Origin: Pseudoduganella danionis
GTDB taxonomy: Bacteria; Pseudomonadota; Gammaproteobacteria; Burkholderiales; Burkholderiaceae_D
Length of the DNA stretch: 64,000 bases
Assembly: GCF_009720775.1 (NCBI RefSeq)
Contig: NZ_WNKW01000001.1
Location: 248,001 to 312,000 of the forward strand
Direction: 5' to 3'
Shown piece after piece: positions 52,052 through 60,767 of the stretch. Below the pieces are notes generated by a model. It was given only the letters and a program-made list of their open reading frames with translations. It had not been told where the DNA came from and did no database searches. Position numbers and translations under genes: made by a program. The first letter of the stretch is position 1. Each line of letters begins with the position of its first letter.

Positions 52052-54805
52052 ATGGGTGCAGCACGCAAATTGCAGGTTTCGAATATGGCGCTGGCAGTCA
52101 AGCTGGCGCTGGGAGTGGGGGCCGTGGTCGGCCTGATGCAGCAGGTACAGGCGCAGGAGGCGGCCGTCAGCGCCGTGCCGGTGCCCAAGGTGGAGATCAC
52201 CGGTTCGGCCATACGCCGCATCGAATCCGAAACCGCACTGCCGGTGCAGGTCATCACCCGTGAAGAAATCGACAAGGCCGGCGTGACCACCGCTTCCGAA
52301 CTGATGGCGCGCGTATCGGCCAACGTGGGCGGCCTGACCGATGGCGCTTCCATCAACGTGGGCGGCGACCAGCGCGGCTTCAATAGCGCCAACCTGCGCG
52401 GCATCGGCACCTCGTCCACACTGGTGCTGCTGAACGGCCGCCGCATGGCCAACTTTGCTTCGCCCGGCGACGATACGGGCGTGGACCTGAACAACATCCC
52501 GGCCGCTGCCATCCAGCGCGTGGAAGTGCTGCTGGACGGCGCATCGGCGCTGTACGGCACGGATGCTATCGGCGGTGTGATCAACTTCATCACCCGCAAG
52601 GACTTCCAGGGTCTGGAACTGAATGCCTACGGCAGCAAGACGCAGGAAGGCGGCGCCGGCAAGCGTACGGCCAGCTTGAGCGCCGGCACGGGTGATCTGG
52701 GCCGCGATGGTTACAATGTGTTTGCCGTGGTGGACGTGCAGCGCACGGGCGCACTGAATACCTCGCAGCGCAAATTTATCGACGATCTGCACATCGCCGA
52801 ACGTCTGCCGCACCTGCTGTCCGGCTACACCAGCCCGGCCAACATCCGCCTGACCAGCGCCCAGCGTGATTACCTGCAGGAGCAGGGCTTTACCATCAAC
52901 GGCAAGCCTATCACCAACCGCACCATCAACCTGTCGCTGCCGAACTGCGCACCGCCGGCCAATCTGTACCTGCCTAACGGTACCGGCGGGGTGGATGCCT
53001 GTACCTACAACTACATGGGCGATACCGAGCTGTATCCGAAATCGGACAAGGTCAACCTGCTGTCGCGCGGCGTGCTGCAACTCAATCCGGACAACCAGTT
53101 GTTTGCCGAAGTGGCGCTGAGCCGCGCCAAAACCAATTATGTGGGCTCGTCGGCGCGGGTAACGGGCGTGGTCAACTACAAGCGCATTCCGGCACTGGCC
53201 AAATATGATCTGGCCTCGGAAGCTGCGAGTGCCGATGATGACGTAGTGGGCGATGTTACGCTGCGTATGCGCTTGAACGAAGCAGGCCGCCGTACCAGCG
53301 AACTGACCAGCGAAAGCCAGCGCATCGTGCTGGGCCTGACGGGTAGTGCCGGCGGCTGGGATTACGACGTGGGCCTGAACCACAGCGTCAATACCATCAA
53401 GGACAAGGACACCCACGGCTACGTGCTGTACGACAAACTGATGGAAGGTATCTACAATGGCGTGATCAATCCGTTCGGCCCGTCCGGCGCTGCCGGCGTT
53501 GCCCTGCTCGATTCTATCCAGGTCAACGATGATGTACGCCATGCGCGCGGTGTGATGGATTCGATCGACTTCAAGGTATCGCATACGCTGGGCGCACTGG
53601 GCGGCGGTGATGCTGCCATGGCGGTCGGCGGTGAAGTACGCCACGAACGCACCGACTTCACGCCGTCGGCGCTGCTGATGAGCGATAACATCAATAACGA
53701 CTTCGCACCGGAAGGCGGCCGCCCGACCAGCGACAAGCGCAGCGTGCAGGCCATCTATGGCGAGCTGCTGCTGCCGTTCACCAAGCAGCTGCAGGCGCAG
53801 GTATCGGCCCGTTACGACCACTATCAGGTGGTGGGCGGCGCCGCCAGCCCGAAAGTGGGCCTGAGCTACACCCCGACCAAGACCATGCTGTTCCGCGCTT
53901 CGGCCGGCCGCGGCTTCCGCGCACCTTCGATGTCGGATCTGTACCGTCCTACCGTGTACAGCTCCACGGCGACTTTGCCGGACCCCGTGTATTGCGCCAC
54001 CGTGGACAACAACTTCGCCGATTGCGCCGACAACTGGGATACCCGCCGCTATTCCAACGACAAGCTGAAACCTGAGCGCAGCCGCCAGTACTCGCTGGGC
54101 ATGGTGCTGGAGCCGGTGAAGAATGCTTCGCTGTCGCTCGATTACTGGAACATCAAGCGCACCGACCTGATTAGCGAACTCGGTGACGATGTGATTCTGG
54201 GGAATCTGGCCAAATACGGCGATCTGGTACACCGCGATGAAGATGGCCTGATCGACTACATCGAACTGCGCAAGGAAAACCGTGGCGCGCAAATCGCCTC
54301 CGGTCTGGACCTGACCATCGATTATCGCGGCGTGCAGACGGCGCTGGGCCGTTTCGGTGGCCACCTGTCCGGCACCTATGTGCTGAATTCGAAGATCCAG
54401 AACAGCGTCGGCGATGTCTACCTGAGCAATCTGGGCCGCTTTGTGACGGATAGCGTGGTGCAGCGCTGGCGCCATACCATCACCCTCGACTGGGATAAAG
54501 GCCCGTTCTCGGCCAGCCTGTCGAACACCTATTCGAGCGGCTATGAAGACCAGAACACGGCGATCAACATCGACGATGGTTCGGTGGTAGCGAAAAACCG
54601 CGTGAAAGCCTACTCGCTGTGGGATCTGTCGGGCGCATGGCAGGTGAACAAGGCACTGAAACTGCGTGCCGGCGTGCAGAATCTGCTCGATACGGCGCCA
54701 CCGTACTCGAATCAGGCCTTCTACTTCATCTCCGGCTACGATCCGACCTACACCGATCCACGTGGTCGTCGTATCTTTGCCACGGCTAATTACGCGTTCA
54801 AATAA
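52052..54805 (+). CDS. TonB-dependent outer-membrane receptor
   Basis: 917 residues. A signal peptide is followed by a TonB-box-like segment (PKVEITGSAIRR), the plug domain (about 50-190; VQVITREEIDKAGVTTASEL, RGIGTSSTLVLLNGRRMANF, and DGASALYGTDAIGGVINFIT), then a 22-strand beta barrel ending in aromatic/positively charged FK. It belongs to the large TonB receptor group that imports peptides and polymers as well as siderophores. It is divergent from an AstE/YfcC gene pair and followed by two cyanophycinases, so the imported ligand could be a peptide such as a cyanophycin fragment. Confidence 0.9.
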   Translation: MGAARKLQVSNMALAVKLALGVGAVVGLMQQVQAQEAAVSAVPVPKVEITGSAIRRIESETALPVQVITREEIDKAGVTTASELMARVSANVGGLTDGASINVGGDQRGFNSANLRGIGTSSTLVLLNGRRMANFASPGDDTGVDLNNIPAAAIQRVEVLLDGASALYGTDAIGGVINFITRKDFQGLELNAYGSKTQEGGAGKRTASLSAGTGDLGRDGYNVFAVVDVQRTGALNTSQRKFIDDLHIAERLPHLLSGYTSPANIRLTSAQRDYLQEQGFTINGKPITNRTINLSLPNCAPPANLYLPNGTGGVDACTYNYMGDTELYPKSDKVNLLSRGVLQLNPDNQLFAEVALSRAKTNYVGSSARVTGVVNYKRIPALAKYDLASEAASADDDVVGDVTLRMRLNEAGRRTSELTSESQRIVLGLTGSAGGWDYDVGLNHSVNTIKDKDTHGYVLYDKLMEGIYNGVINPFGPSGAAGVALLDSIQVNDDVRHARGVMDSIDFKVSHTLGALGGGDAAMAVGGEVRHERTDFTPSALLMSDNINNDFAPEGGRPTSDKRSVQAIYGELLLPFTKQLQAQVSARYDHYQVVGGAASPKVGLSYTPTKTMLFRASAGRGFRAPSMSDLYRPTVYSSTATLPDPVYCATVDNNFADCADNWDTRRYSNDKLKPERSRQYSLGMVLEPVKNASLSLDYWNIKRTDLISELGDDVILGNLAKYGDLVHRDEDGLIDYIELRKENRGAQIASGLDLTIDYRGVQTALGRFGGHLSGTYVLNSKIQNSVGDVYLSNLGRFVTDSVVQRWRHTITLDWDKGPFSASLSNTYSSGYEDQNTAINIDDGSVVAKNRVKAYSLWDLSGAWQVNKALKLRAGVQNLLDTAPPYSNQAFYFISGYDPTYTDPRGRRIFATANYAFK

Positions 54806-54865
54806 GGTAATGTAATGATGCATTAAGCCAGACAGGCCAATTGATTGGTATGATCTGCGCTACGA

Positions 54866-54896
54866 CGGCGCCGCGCGTGAGTGCGGCGCCGGTTTT
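54866..54896 (+). terminator. Rho-independent terminator after the TonB receptor gene
   Basis: CGGCGCCGC (54866-54874) and GCGGCGCCG (54883-54891) form a 9-bp GC stem followed by GTTTT. It lies 60 bp after the receptor stop codon and 15 bp before the first cyanophycinase, so it separates or attenuates the two. Confidence 0.75.
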
Positions 54897-54911
54897 ACTA
54901 GGAAGGGTTAC

Positions 54912-56246
54912 ATGAATTTCTCAGGTTTTAAGCTACTGCGAGTGCTTTTGCTATGGCTGCTGCTATGCGGCGCCAGTGTGCAGGCGGCACAGGTAGCGGT
55001 CAGCACGCCGGCCGCCAAGGCACCGGCGAGCAAACCGCAGCAGGCTGCAAAAAGCTCGAGCAAGCCGGCCAAGGCGGTGCCGCCGCCCAAGCCGGTGCTG
55101 GCGCCACCAGCCGGCAATCTGGTCATCATCGGCGGCGGTCTGCGGGCCGACAACGCCGAAGTCTGGCAGCGCATCGTCCAACTGGCAGGCGGCAAGGGCG
55201 CCCGTATCGGCGTATTCGGTTCGGCCTCGATCAATCCCGAGCAATCGGCCCAGAACACCATCAACAAACTCAATCAGTACGGCGCGCAGGCCTTCTTCAT
55301 TCCGCTCGGCGTAACGCTGCCCAATAGCGACTACCGCAAGGCGGCGGAAGATCCGGAAGTGGTGGCGGCCATCCATTCGGCTACCGGCATCTATTTCACC
55401 GGCGGCGATCAGGCGCGCATCACCCGGGCGCTGGTGCGGCCCGACGGCAAACATACGGCCGCACTCGATGCGGTGTGGGATGTGTACCGCGATGGTGGCG
55501 TGGTGGCCGGTTCCAGTGCGGGCGCCGCGATCATGAGTACCACCATGTTCTATGACGCCAAGAGCACACTGGAAATGCTCAAGCAGGGCGTCACGGAAGG
55601 GAACGAGATTTCGGCCGGACTGGGTTTCATCGGTGACGACGTGTTCGTCGACCAGCACCTGCTGGTACGCGGCCGCTTTGCCCGCATGATTCCCGTGATG
55701 CTGAAGAAGGGTTATCAGATCGGTCTGGGCATCGATGAAAACACCGCCATGGTGGTCAACGCCAAGCGCGATGTGGAGATCATCGGCTATAGCGGCGCAC
55801 TGCTGCTGGACCTGTCGGCGGCGATTACCGACCGTGGCATCAAGGGCTTCAACATCAGCAATGCCACCATCAGCTATCTGGACCGGGGCGACAAGTTCAA
55901 TCTGGTGACACGCGAATTTACCCCGTCGCCGGACAAGGCCGACAACAAGCTCGATCCGAATCAGCCGGAAACCCGCGAACCCGTGTTCACCAACGATATT
56001 CTGGGTAATAACGCCGTGTTGGATCTGATGGTCAACCTGATCGACAACGCCCAGCAGGAAGCCATAGGCATCGCCTTCGGCAATCCGCGCGACGCTTACC
56101 CAGATATCGGTTTCGAGTTCAGGTTTAGTAAAACTATCAACAGCGTCGGTTATAGCTCGACCGAAGTAGAGGCATATTCCGTGCTCAAACTGCGTATGGA
56201 TGTGCGGCCGATACAGTTACAGGCCCCGCTCTACCGCTACCGCTAG
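54912..56246 (+). CDS. Exported cyanophycinase-family peptidase (S51), copy 1
   Basis: 444 residues. A signal peptide (ends VQAAQ) is followed by an Ala/Lys/Pro-rich linker (about 26-70). The S51 fold begins at GNLVIIGGGLRADNAEVWQR. The Ser nucleophile is Ser202 in AGSSAGAAIM; YFTGGDQARITRAL and GLGFIGDDVFVDQHLLVRGR are family elements. Cyanophycinases cut the Asp-Arg polymer to beta-Asp-Arg dipeptides, and exported versions (CphE) let bacteria feed on external polymer. The close paralogue downstream and the receptor upstream support this, but other isoaspartyl substrates are possible. Confidence 0.8.
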   Translation: MNFSGFKLLRVLLLWLLLCGASVQAAQVAVSTPAAKAPASKPQQAAKSSSKPAKAVPPPKPVLAPPAGNLVIIGGGLRADNAEVWQRIVQLAGGKGARIGVFGSASINPEQSAQNTINKLNQYGAQAFFIPLGVTLPNSDYRKAAEDPEVVAAIHSATGIYFTGGDQARITRALVRPDGKHTAALDAVWDVYRDGGVVAGSSAGAAIMSTTMFYDAKSTLEMLKQGVTEGNEISAGLGFIGDDVFVDQHLLVRGRFARMIPVMLKKGYQIGLGIDENTAMVVNAKRDVEIIGYSGALLLDLSAAITDRGIKGFNISNATISYLDRGDKFNLVTREFTPSPDKADNKLDPNQPETREPVFTNDILGNNAVLDLMVNLIDNAQQEAIGIAFGNPRDAYPDIGFEFRFSKTINSVGYSSTEVEAYSVLKLRMDVRPIQLQAPLYRYR

Positions 56247-56272
56247 CAGCGGGCAGAAAATCAGGTATATTG

Positions 56273-56306
56273 AAGGGATGGCGTGTGATGCGCCATCCCT
56301 TTTTCT
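56273..56306 (+). terminator. Rho-independent terminator between the two cyanophycinase genes
   Basis: AAGGGATGGCG (56273-56283) and CGCCATCCCTT (56291-56301) form a perfect 11-bp stem with a 7-base loop, running into TTTTTCTTT. This is the clearest terminator in the window. It sits 27 bp after copy 1 and 15 bp before copy 2's ATG, so copy 2 should need its own promoter or readthrough. Confidence 0.85.
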
Positions 56307-56320
56307 TTGCGGAGGCGGCA

Positions 56321-57553
56321 ATGCGTAGGGCGGACAAATGGTGGCACAGAGTAGCGCAGGCAGCACTGATGCTGGCCGTTCCGTTCGGCGCGGCACAAGC
56401 GGCAGCGAATGCGCCCAAGGGCTCGCTGGTCATCATAGGCGGCAATCTGCAGGCCGACAACGCCGAAGTCTGGCAGCGCATCGTCCAGTTGGCCGGTGGC
56501 CCCGGTGCCCGGTTGGCGGTGCTGCCGTCTGCTGCGGCCGATCCGGCGCCCGTAGGCGCTGCCATCGTCGAGCGTTTTCGCGCCTATGGGGCTGATGCGT
56601 TTCTGGTGCCGCTGGCCGTCAAACTGGCCGATAGCGACTACCGGCAGGTGGCCGACGATCCGCAACTGGCCGAAGCCGTGCGCAGCGCGGGCGGCGTGTT
56701 CTTTGCCGGCGGCGATCAGGCCCGCATCACGCAGGCGCTGGTACGGCCGGATGGCAGCCGCAGCGCCGTGCTGGAAGCAGTGTGGGAGTTGTACCGCAAT
56801 GGCGGTGTGGTGGCTGGCAATAGCGCCGGTGCCGCCATCATGAGCAGCACCATGTTCTATGCCCCCGGCCCGGTATTTTCCGCGCTGCGTGGCGGCGTGA
56901 CGGACGGCCGCGAAATCGCGCCGGGACTCGGCTTTATCGGCGACGACGTGTTCGTCGACCAGCATTTCCTCGTGCGCGGACGGTTTGCCCGCATGATCCC
57001 CGCCATGCTCAAGAAGGGTTATAAATTCGGCCTGGGCATCGATGAGAACACGGCCATGGTGGTGGACAGCCGGCGTCAGGTGGAAATCGTCGGCCACCGC
57101 GGTGCGCTGCTGGTCGATCTGCGCCGCGCCACCACGGATGCCAGCCATGGCGGCTTCAATGTCGCCAATGCCATGATCAGCTATCTGGACAAGGGCGACC
57201 GCTACGATCTGGCCAGCCATACCTTCATTCCTTCGCAGGCCAAGGCTGGCGGCAAGCTCGATGGCCGTGCCGTGCAGATGGCGCAGCCCGTGTTTTCGGC
57301 CGATATACTGGCACGCAATGCGCTGGTGGAGCTGATGGAAAACCTGATCAATAACCGCCGCAGCGAAGCCATAGGCATCGCCACCAGCGGCCGCAATTCG
57401 CCGTTGCCGGAGCTAGGCTTCCAGTTCACCTTCAGCAAAACGCGCGATAGCGTGGGCTATGCCTCGGCCGCGCTGCAAAGCTATTCCATCCTGAATATGC
57501 GGCTCGATATCCGTCCGCTCGATATCGGTCAGTCGCTGCTGCAAAAGAACTAG
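56321..57553 (+). CDS. Exported cyanophycinase-family peptidase (S51), copy 2
   Basis: 410 residues. A signal peptide (ends AAQAAANA) is followed immediately by GSLVIIGGNLQADNAEVWQR, without the Pro/Lys linker of copy 1. Nucleophile Ser168 is in AGNSAGAAIM; copy 1 has AGSSAGAAIM. Both copies share GLGFIGDDVFVDQH and end with MRLDIRPL-type sequence, so the pair arose by duplication. The start at 56321 follows GCGGAGGCGGCA; an in-frame ATG at 56270 would overlap the terminator. Confidence 0.8.
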   Translation: MRRADKWWHRVAQAALMLAVPFGAAQAAANAPKGSLVIIGGNLQADNAEVWQRIVQLAGGPGARLAVLPSAAADPAPVGAAIVERFRAYGADAFLVPLAVKLADSDYRQVADDPQLAEAVRSAGGVFFAGGDQARITQALVRPDGSRSAVLEAVWELYRNGGVVAGNSAGAAIMSSTMFYAPGPVFSALRGGVTDGREIAPGLGFIGDDVFVDQHFLVRGRFARMIPAMLKKGYKFGLGIDENTAMVVDSRRQVEIVGHRGALLVDLRRATTDASHGGFNVANAMISYLDKGDRYDLASHTFIPSQAKAGGKLDGRAVQMAQPVFSADILARNALVELMENLINNRRSEAIGIATSGRNSPLPELGFQFTFSKTRDSVGYASAALQSYSILNMRLDIRPLDIGQSLLQKN

Positions 57554-57626
57554 CATGCGGGCATGCCGCTGCGTAGCGGGCCGGATTAGAATGATGGCCT
57601 GCCACCCTTACACCGATAGGAAGATC

Positions 57627-59111
57627 ATGTCCCTGTTTGCTTCCCGCACGCCGCTGCGTGCTCTGGCCAGTGCGCTGGCTTGCGGCCTGACCGCACTGCT
57701 TCCACTGACTGCCCAAGCTGCGGCCAGTGCCGCCGCCGTTGCTGCGGCTTCCGTCAAAGCCGTGCAGCCAGCCACCGTGCGGGTCGACTATATGCATAGC
57801 GGGAATGCGCTGAATGAAAACTATGCGCTCGAGCGGGTCGTGATCGAACCGCTGCCATGGGCAGGCGATATGCGCCGCGCCATCGACGACACCAACCGTG
57901 GCAACAATATGCTCGAAGTGGTGGACAGCAAGACGGGTGAGTTGCTGTACTCGCGCGGCTTCTCCACCGTGTTTGCCGAGTGGCGCACCACCGAAGAAGC
58001 GCAACATGCCAATCGCGGTTTTCAGGAATCGGTGCGCTTCCCCAAACCGGACCGTCCGGTGCGGGTGCGCATCCTCAAGCGTGATGACCGCAATGCGTTT
58101 TCGGTGGTGTGGACTGCTGAAATCGATAGCGACGCCATGGACGTGGTGCGCAAGTTGCCTGCCGCGCCGGTAAAGCCGATAGCGATCCGCGTCAACGGCC
58201 CGTCGCCGCAGAAGGTTGATCTGCTGATCGTTGGCGATGGCTACACTGCGGCCGAGATGCCGAAGTTTGAAGCGAGTGCACGCAAGCTGGCCGACCATCT
58301 GTTCGCCACCTCGCCGTTCAAGGAGCGCGCCAGCGATTTCAATGTATGGGCACTGGCCTTGCCGACGGCGGAATCTGGCGTATCGCGCCCATCGACGGGC
58401 GTGCATCATGCCTCGCCACTGGGCACGCGTTACGATATCTTCGGCAGCGAGCGTTATGTGCTGACCACGGATAACCGCGCGCTGCGCGAACTGGCACAGT
58501 ATGCACCGTACGAGTTCATCGAAATTCTGGTGAATAACGAGACCTATGGCGGTGGCGGCATCTTCGGCCAGTTCAGCACGGCGGCCGCAAATAATGACTG
58601 GGCCAACTACCTGTTCGTGCACGAATTCGGCCACCACTTCGCCGGTCTGGCCGACGAGTACTACACTTCGCCCGTGGCCTATCAGTCGGGTACTGCCCGT
58701 CCCGAACCATGGGAGCCGAATGCCACGGCGCTGCGCGATCCGGCCAACCTGAAATGGAAGCGTTTTGTCACGGCCGGCACGCCGCTGCCGACGCCATGGC
58801 CTAAACAGACTTATGAAACGGCCTCGCGCGCCTACCAGAAAGAGCGTGCCGCTTTGCGTGCGGCGCAGCGTCCCGAAGCGGAGATGAGTGCGCTGTTCAA
58901 GAAGGATCTGGCCGAGAGCACGGCGCTGTTCACGCCCGATCCGCACTACCATTCGGTAGGCGCATTCGAGGGCGCCAACTATGAAGCGAGCGGTTACTAC
59001 CGCCCGCAGATGCAGTGCATCATGTTCGACCGCAGCGAGAAGTTCTGCGCCGTGTGTGCCGATGCGATCAGCACCATCATTGATCTGTACTCGCGCCCGG
59101 CGGATCGTTAG
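57627..59111 (+). CDS. Secreted M64-family peptidase
   Basis: 494 residues with a signal peptide (ends AQAAAS). An N-terminal beta domain (about 50-180) precedes the M64 catalytic domain. The zinc site is HEFGHH at 332-337 followed by FAGLADEYY, the GLADEY motif of IgA-type M64 peptidases; KVDLLIVGDGYTAAEM and NWANYLFV are family elements. The C-terminal segment is typical of the group. It could degrade extracellular proteins. ATAGGAAG precedes the ATG. It is tandem with the cyanophycinases, 73 bp downstream. Confidence 0.88.
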   Translation: MSLFASRTPLRALASALACGLTALLPLTAQAAASAAAVAAASVKAVQPATVRVDYMHSGNALNENYALERVVIEPLPWAGDMRRAIDDTNRGNNMLEVVDSKTGELLYSRGFSTVFAEWRTTEEAQHANRGFQESVRFPKPDRPVRVRILKRDDRNAFSVVWTAEIDSDAMDVVRKLPAAPVKPIAIRVNGPSPQKVDLLIVGDGYTAAEMPKFEASARKLADHLFATSPFKERASDFNVWALALPTAESGVSRPSTGVHHASPLGTRYDIFGSERYVLTTDNRALRELAQYAPYEFIEILVNNETYGGGGIFGQFSTAAANNDWANYLFVHEFGHHFAGLADEYYTSPVAYQSGTARPEPWEPNATALRDPANLKWKRFVTAGTPLPTPWPKQTYETASRAYQKERAALRAAQRPEAEMSALFKKDLAESTALFTPDPHYHSVGAFEGANYEASGYYRPQMQCIMFDRSEKFCAVCADAISTIIDLYSRPADR

Positions 59112-59126
59112 CAGCAGAAGGCGGCG

Positions 59127-60320
59127 TCAGCTTGGTAAATCGGCAGGTGCGGATTTCTGCCGCATCTTGTCGGCGTACATTTGCTTGTCGGCGTGGCGCA
59201 TCAACTCCCGTATGCTGTCGCCATGCTGCAAGTAGAGCGACAGGCCTATGCTTGCGGACGGATACAGGCAGATATCTTTAAGCAGCACCGGTTGGGCCAC
59301 GCAGCGCCGGATTTTATCAATCACCACCTCGGCCTGTTCCGGGCTCGTGACGCTCTCCAGTACGGCGACAAATTCATCGCCGCCGATGCGGGCAACGGTA
59401 TCGACCGATCTGACGCATTGGGAAATTCTTGCGGCGATAGTTTTGAGCAGGATATCGCCCACATCATGACCGTGCTCGTCATTGATCGCCTTGAAATTAT
59501 TCAGATCAATGAAGAGCAATGCGCCCCCTGTGCTGTCGCGCTGCGCCCGCAGTATGGCAGACTGGACACGGTCCTGGAACAGACGCCGGTTGGGCAGGCC
59601 GGTCAGTTCGTCGCATTGTGCCGCCTCCAGCAAATCAGCCTGCAGCGTAATGCGCTGGATAGCCGCACTGGCCTGCATCGCTGCGAAGCGGAATATTTCC
59701 TCGTCGTTGCTATGCTGGTGGCCCAGATGGACCTGCAATTCTCCCACTTTTATCCCGGCCTGTTCCAGCGGGTAGTGCACCGGTGCCGCAGCCCGCGGTG
59801 CCACATTGCCACTGCTGACAGTCGACCAGCGTTCGCCGTCGCAAGCGATGGCGAGTCCGCAGCAGAATGCGCGGCGTTGCAGAATGGCGTAGAAACTAGT
59901 GCAGAGCATTTCCAGCGTGCTCGATTGATGAGCGGCAGTGGCCAGTTCCGCCATGGACTCGTAGGTGCGCGATAATTGAACGCGCTCCGTCACATCGCGC
60001 GCAACCCCTATCCGGATCTGCTCTTCTGCCATCCAGTAGGCGCTCCATTGCAGGTAGGCTATCGTCCCATCTTTGCGCACATAGCGATTTTCGAAATTGC
60101 GCGAACGCTGGCCTTGCAGCACTTTTTCCATCGCGGCCTCAGTGCTGCCCAGATCCTTGGAATAGATAAACTCACGTAAATTGCGGCCCACCAGTTCCTC
60201 GGCGTCGTAACCGAGGATGTTGCTGGCAGCCTGATTGACGAAGACGATCTGACCATGCTCTTGCACTAGAAAAATTGCGTCCAGCATTAAATCGGCTACT
60301 TTTTGTATGCTTTTTTTCAT
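59127..60320 (-). CDS. PAS-GAF-GGDEF diguanylate cyclase
   Basis: 397 residues. An N-terminal PAS domain (about 8-120; DAIFLVQEHGQIVFVNQAAS) is followed by a GAF-like domain (about 125-225) and a GGDEF domain. The active-site motif ARIGGDEFVAVLE is intact near residue 312, and DELTGLPNRRLFQDR begins the cyclase domain, so it should make c-di-GMP. No RxxD inhibitory site is obvious, and no membrane segment is present. A small membrane protein gene lies 40 bp upstream on the same strand. Confidence 0.92.
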   Translation of the reverse strand: MKKSIQKVADLMLDAIFLVQEHGQIVFVNQAASNILGYDAEELVGRNLREFIYSKDLGSTEAAMEKVLQGQRSRNFENRYVRKDGTIAYLQWSAYWMAEEQIRIGVARDVTERVQLSRTYESMAELATAAHQSSTLEMLCTSFYAILQRRAFCCGLAIACDGERWSTVSSGNVAPRAAAPVHYPLEQAGIKVGELQVHLGHQHSNDEEIFRFAAMQASAAIQRITLQADLLEAAQCDELTGLPNRRLFQDRVQSAILRAQRDSTGGALLFIDLNNFKAINDEHGHDVGDILLKTIAARISQCVRSVDTVARIGGDEFVAVLESVTSPEQAEVVIDKIRRCVAQPVLLKDICLYPSASIGLSLYLQHGDSIRELMRHADKQMYADKMRQKSAPADLPS

Positions 60321-60360
60321 GATCCGTACATCACCGTAGCCTTTGTACCTGCTGCTGTTC

Positions 60361-60561
60361 TTAGTGCCGCTTGTTATTGACTATTTCCGACAACAATTCA
60401 GGCGGAATAGGCTGGCCATGGGCACTCAGTTGGCGCACCGTTTCGTGCAGTAGATTCAGCCGTGTGATCTTAATCACCGCCCAGGCGATGATGAAGGCAA
60501 GCGGAATCAGCATTGCTATGACGGGAATCAGCACGGGTGAAATATCGGACAGTGAGCTCAT
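60361..60561 (-). CDS. Small membrane protein, DUF6249-like
   Basis: 66 residues. One membrane helix (about 8-31; VLIPVIAMLIPLAFIIAWAV) is followed by a cytoplasmic amphipathic tail with ETVRQLSAHGQPIPPELLSE. The motif of helix then H-x-T-x-x-x-L/M-x-x-x-G-Q-P-x-PPEL is one I associate with DUF6249 membrane proteins. It is transcribed into the diguanylate cyclase gene with a 40-bp gap, perhaps as one unit. The function is unknown. Confidence 0.6.
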   Translation of the reverse strand: MSSLSDISPVLIPVIAMLIPLAFIIAWAVIKITRLNLLHETVRQLSAHGQPIPPELLSEIVNNKRH

Positions 60562-60714
60562 CTGGTTTTCCTGGCTGGTTGGTCTTCGCCTGCCTGTGCC
60601 GCCGGCTTAGGCGTTTGCCTTAGCTTTTGCACCTGCAACGGTTCATGCCCGTAAGCATAACATTACTGTCGCTTGATCATAGCCTACCTGATCCTTGGAA
60701 TGAAGTGCGCGTAC

Positions 60715-60750
60715 GCTACAGCCGCCAGATTTTCCGTTAGCGGCCGTAGC
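60715..60750 (-). terminator. Hairpin after parC
   Basis: On the minus strand GCTACGGCCGC and GCGGCTGTAGC form an 11-bp stem with one G-U pair and a 14-base loop, 17 bp after the parC stop. No uridine tract follows. The rest of 60562-60767 shows nothing recognisable. Confidence 0.5.
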
Positions 60751-60767
60751 AATGCGATACTGGGCAC

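Noticed and set aside
52031..54823. 930-codon minus-strand ORF opposite the TonB receptor gene
   Set aside because: It is a shadow of the receptor's third-position bias, and the receptor has complete plug and barrel signatures.
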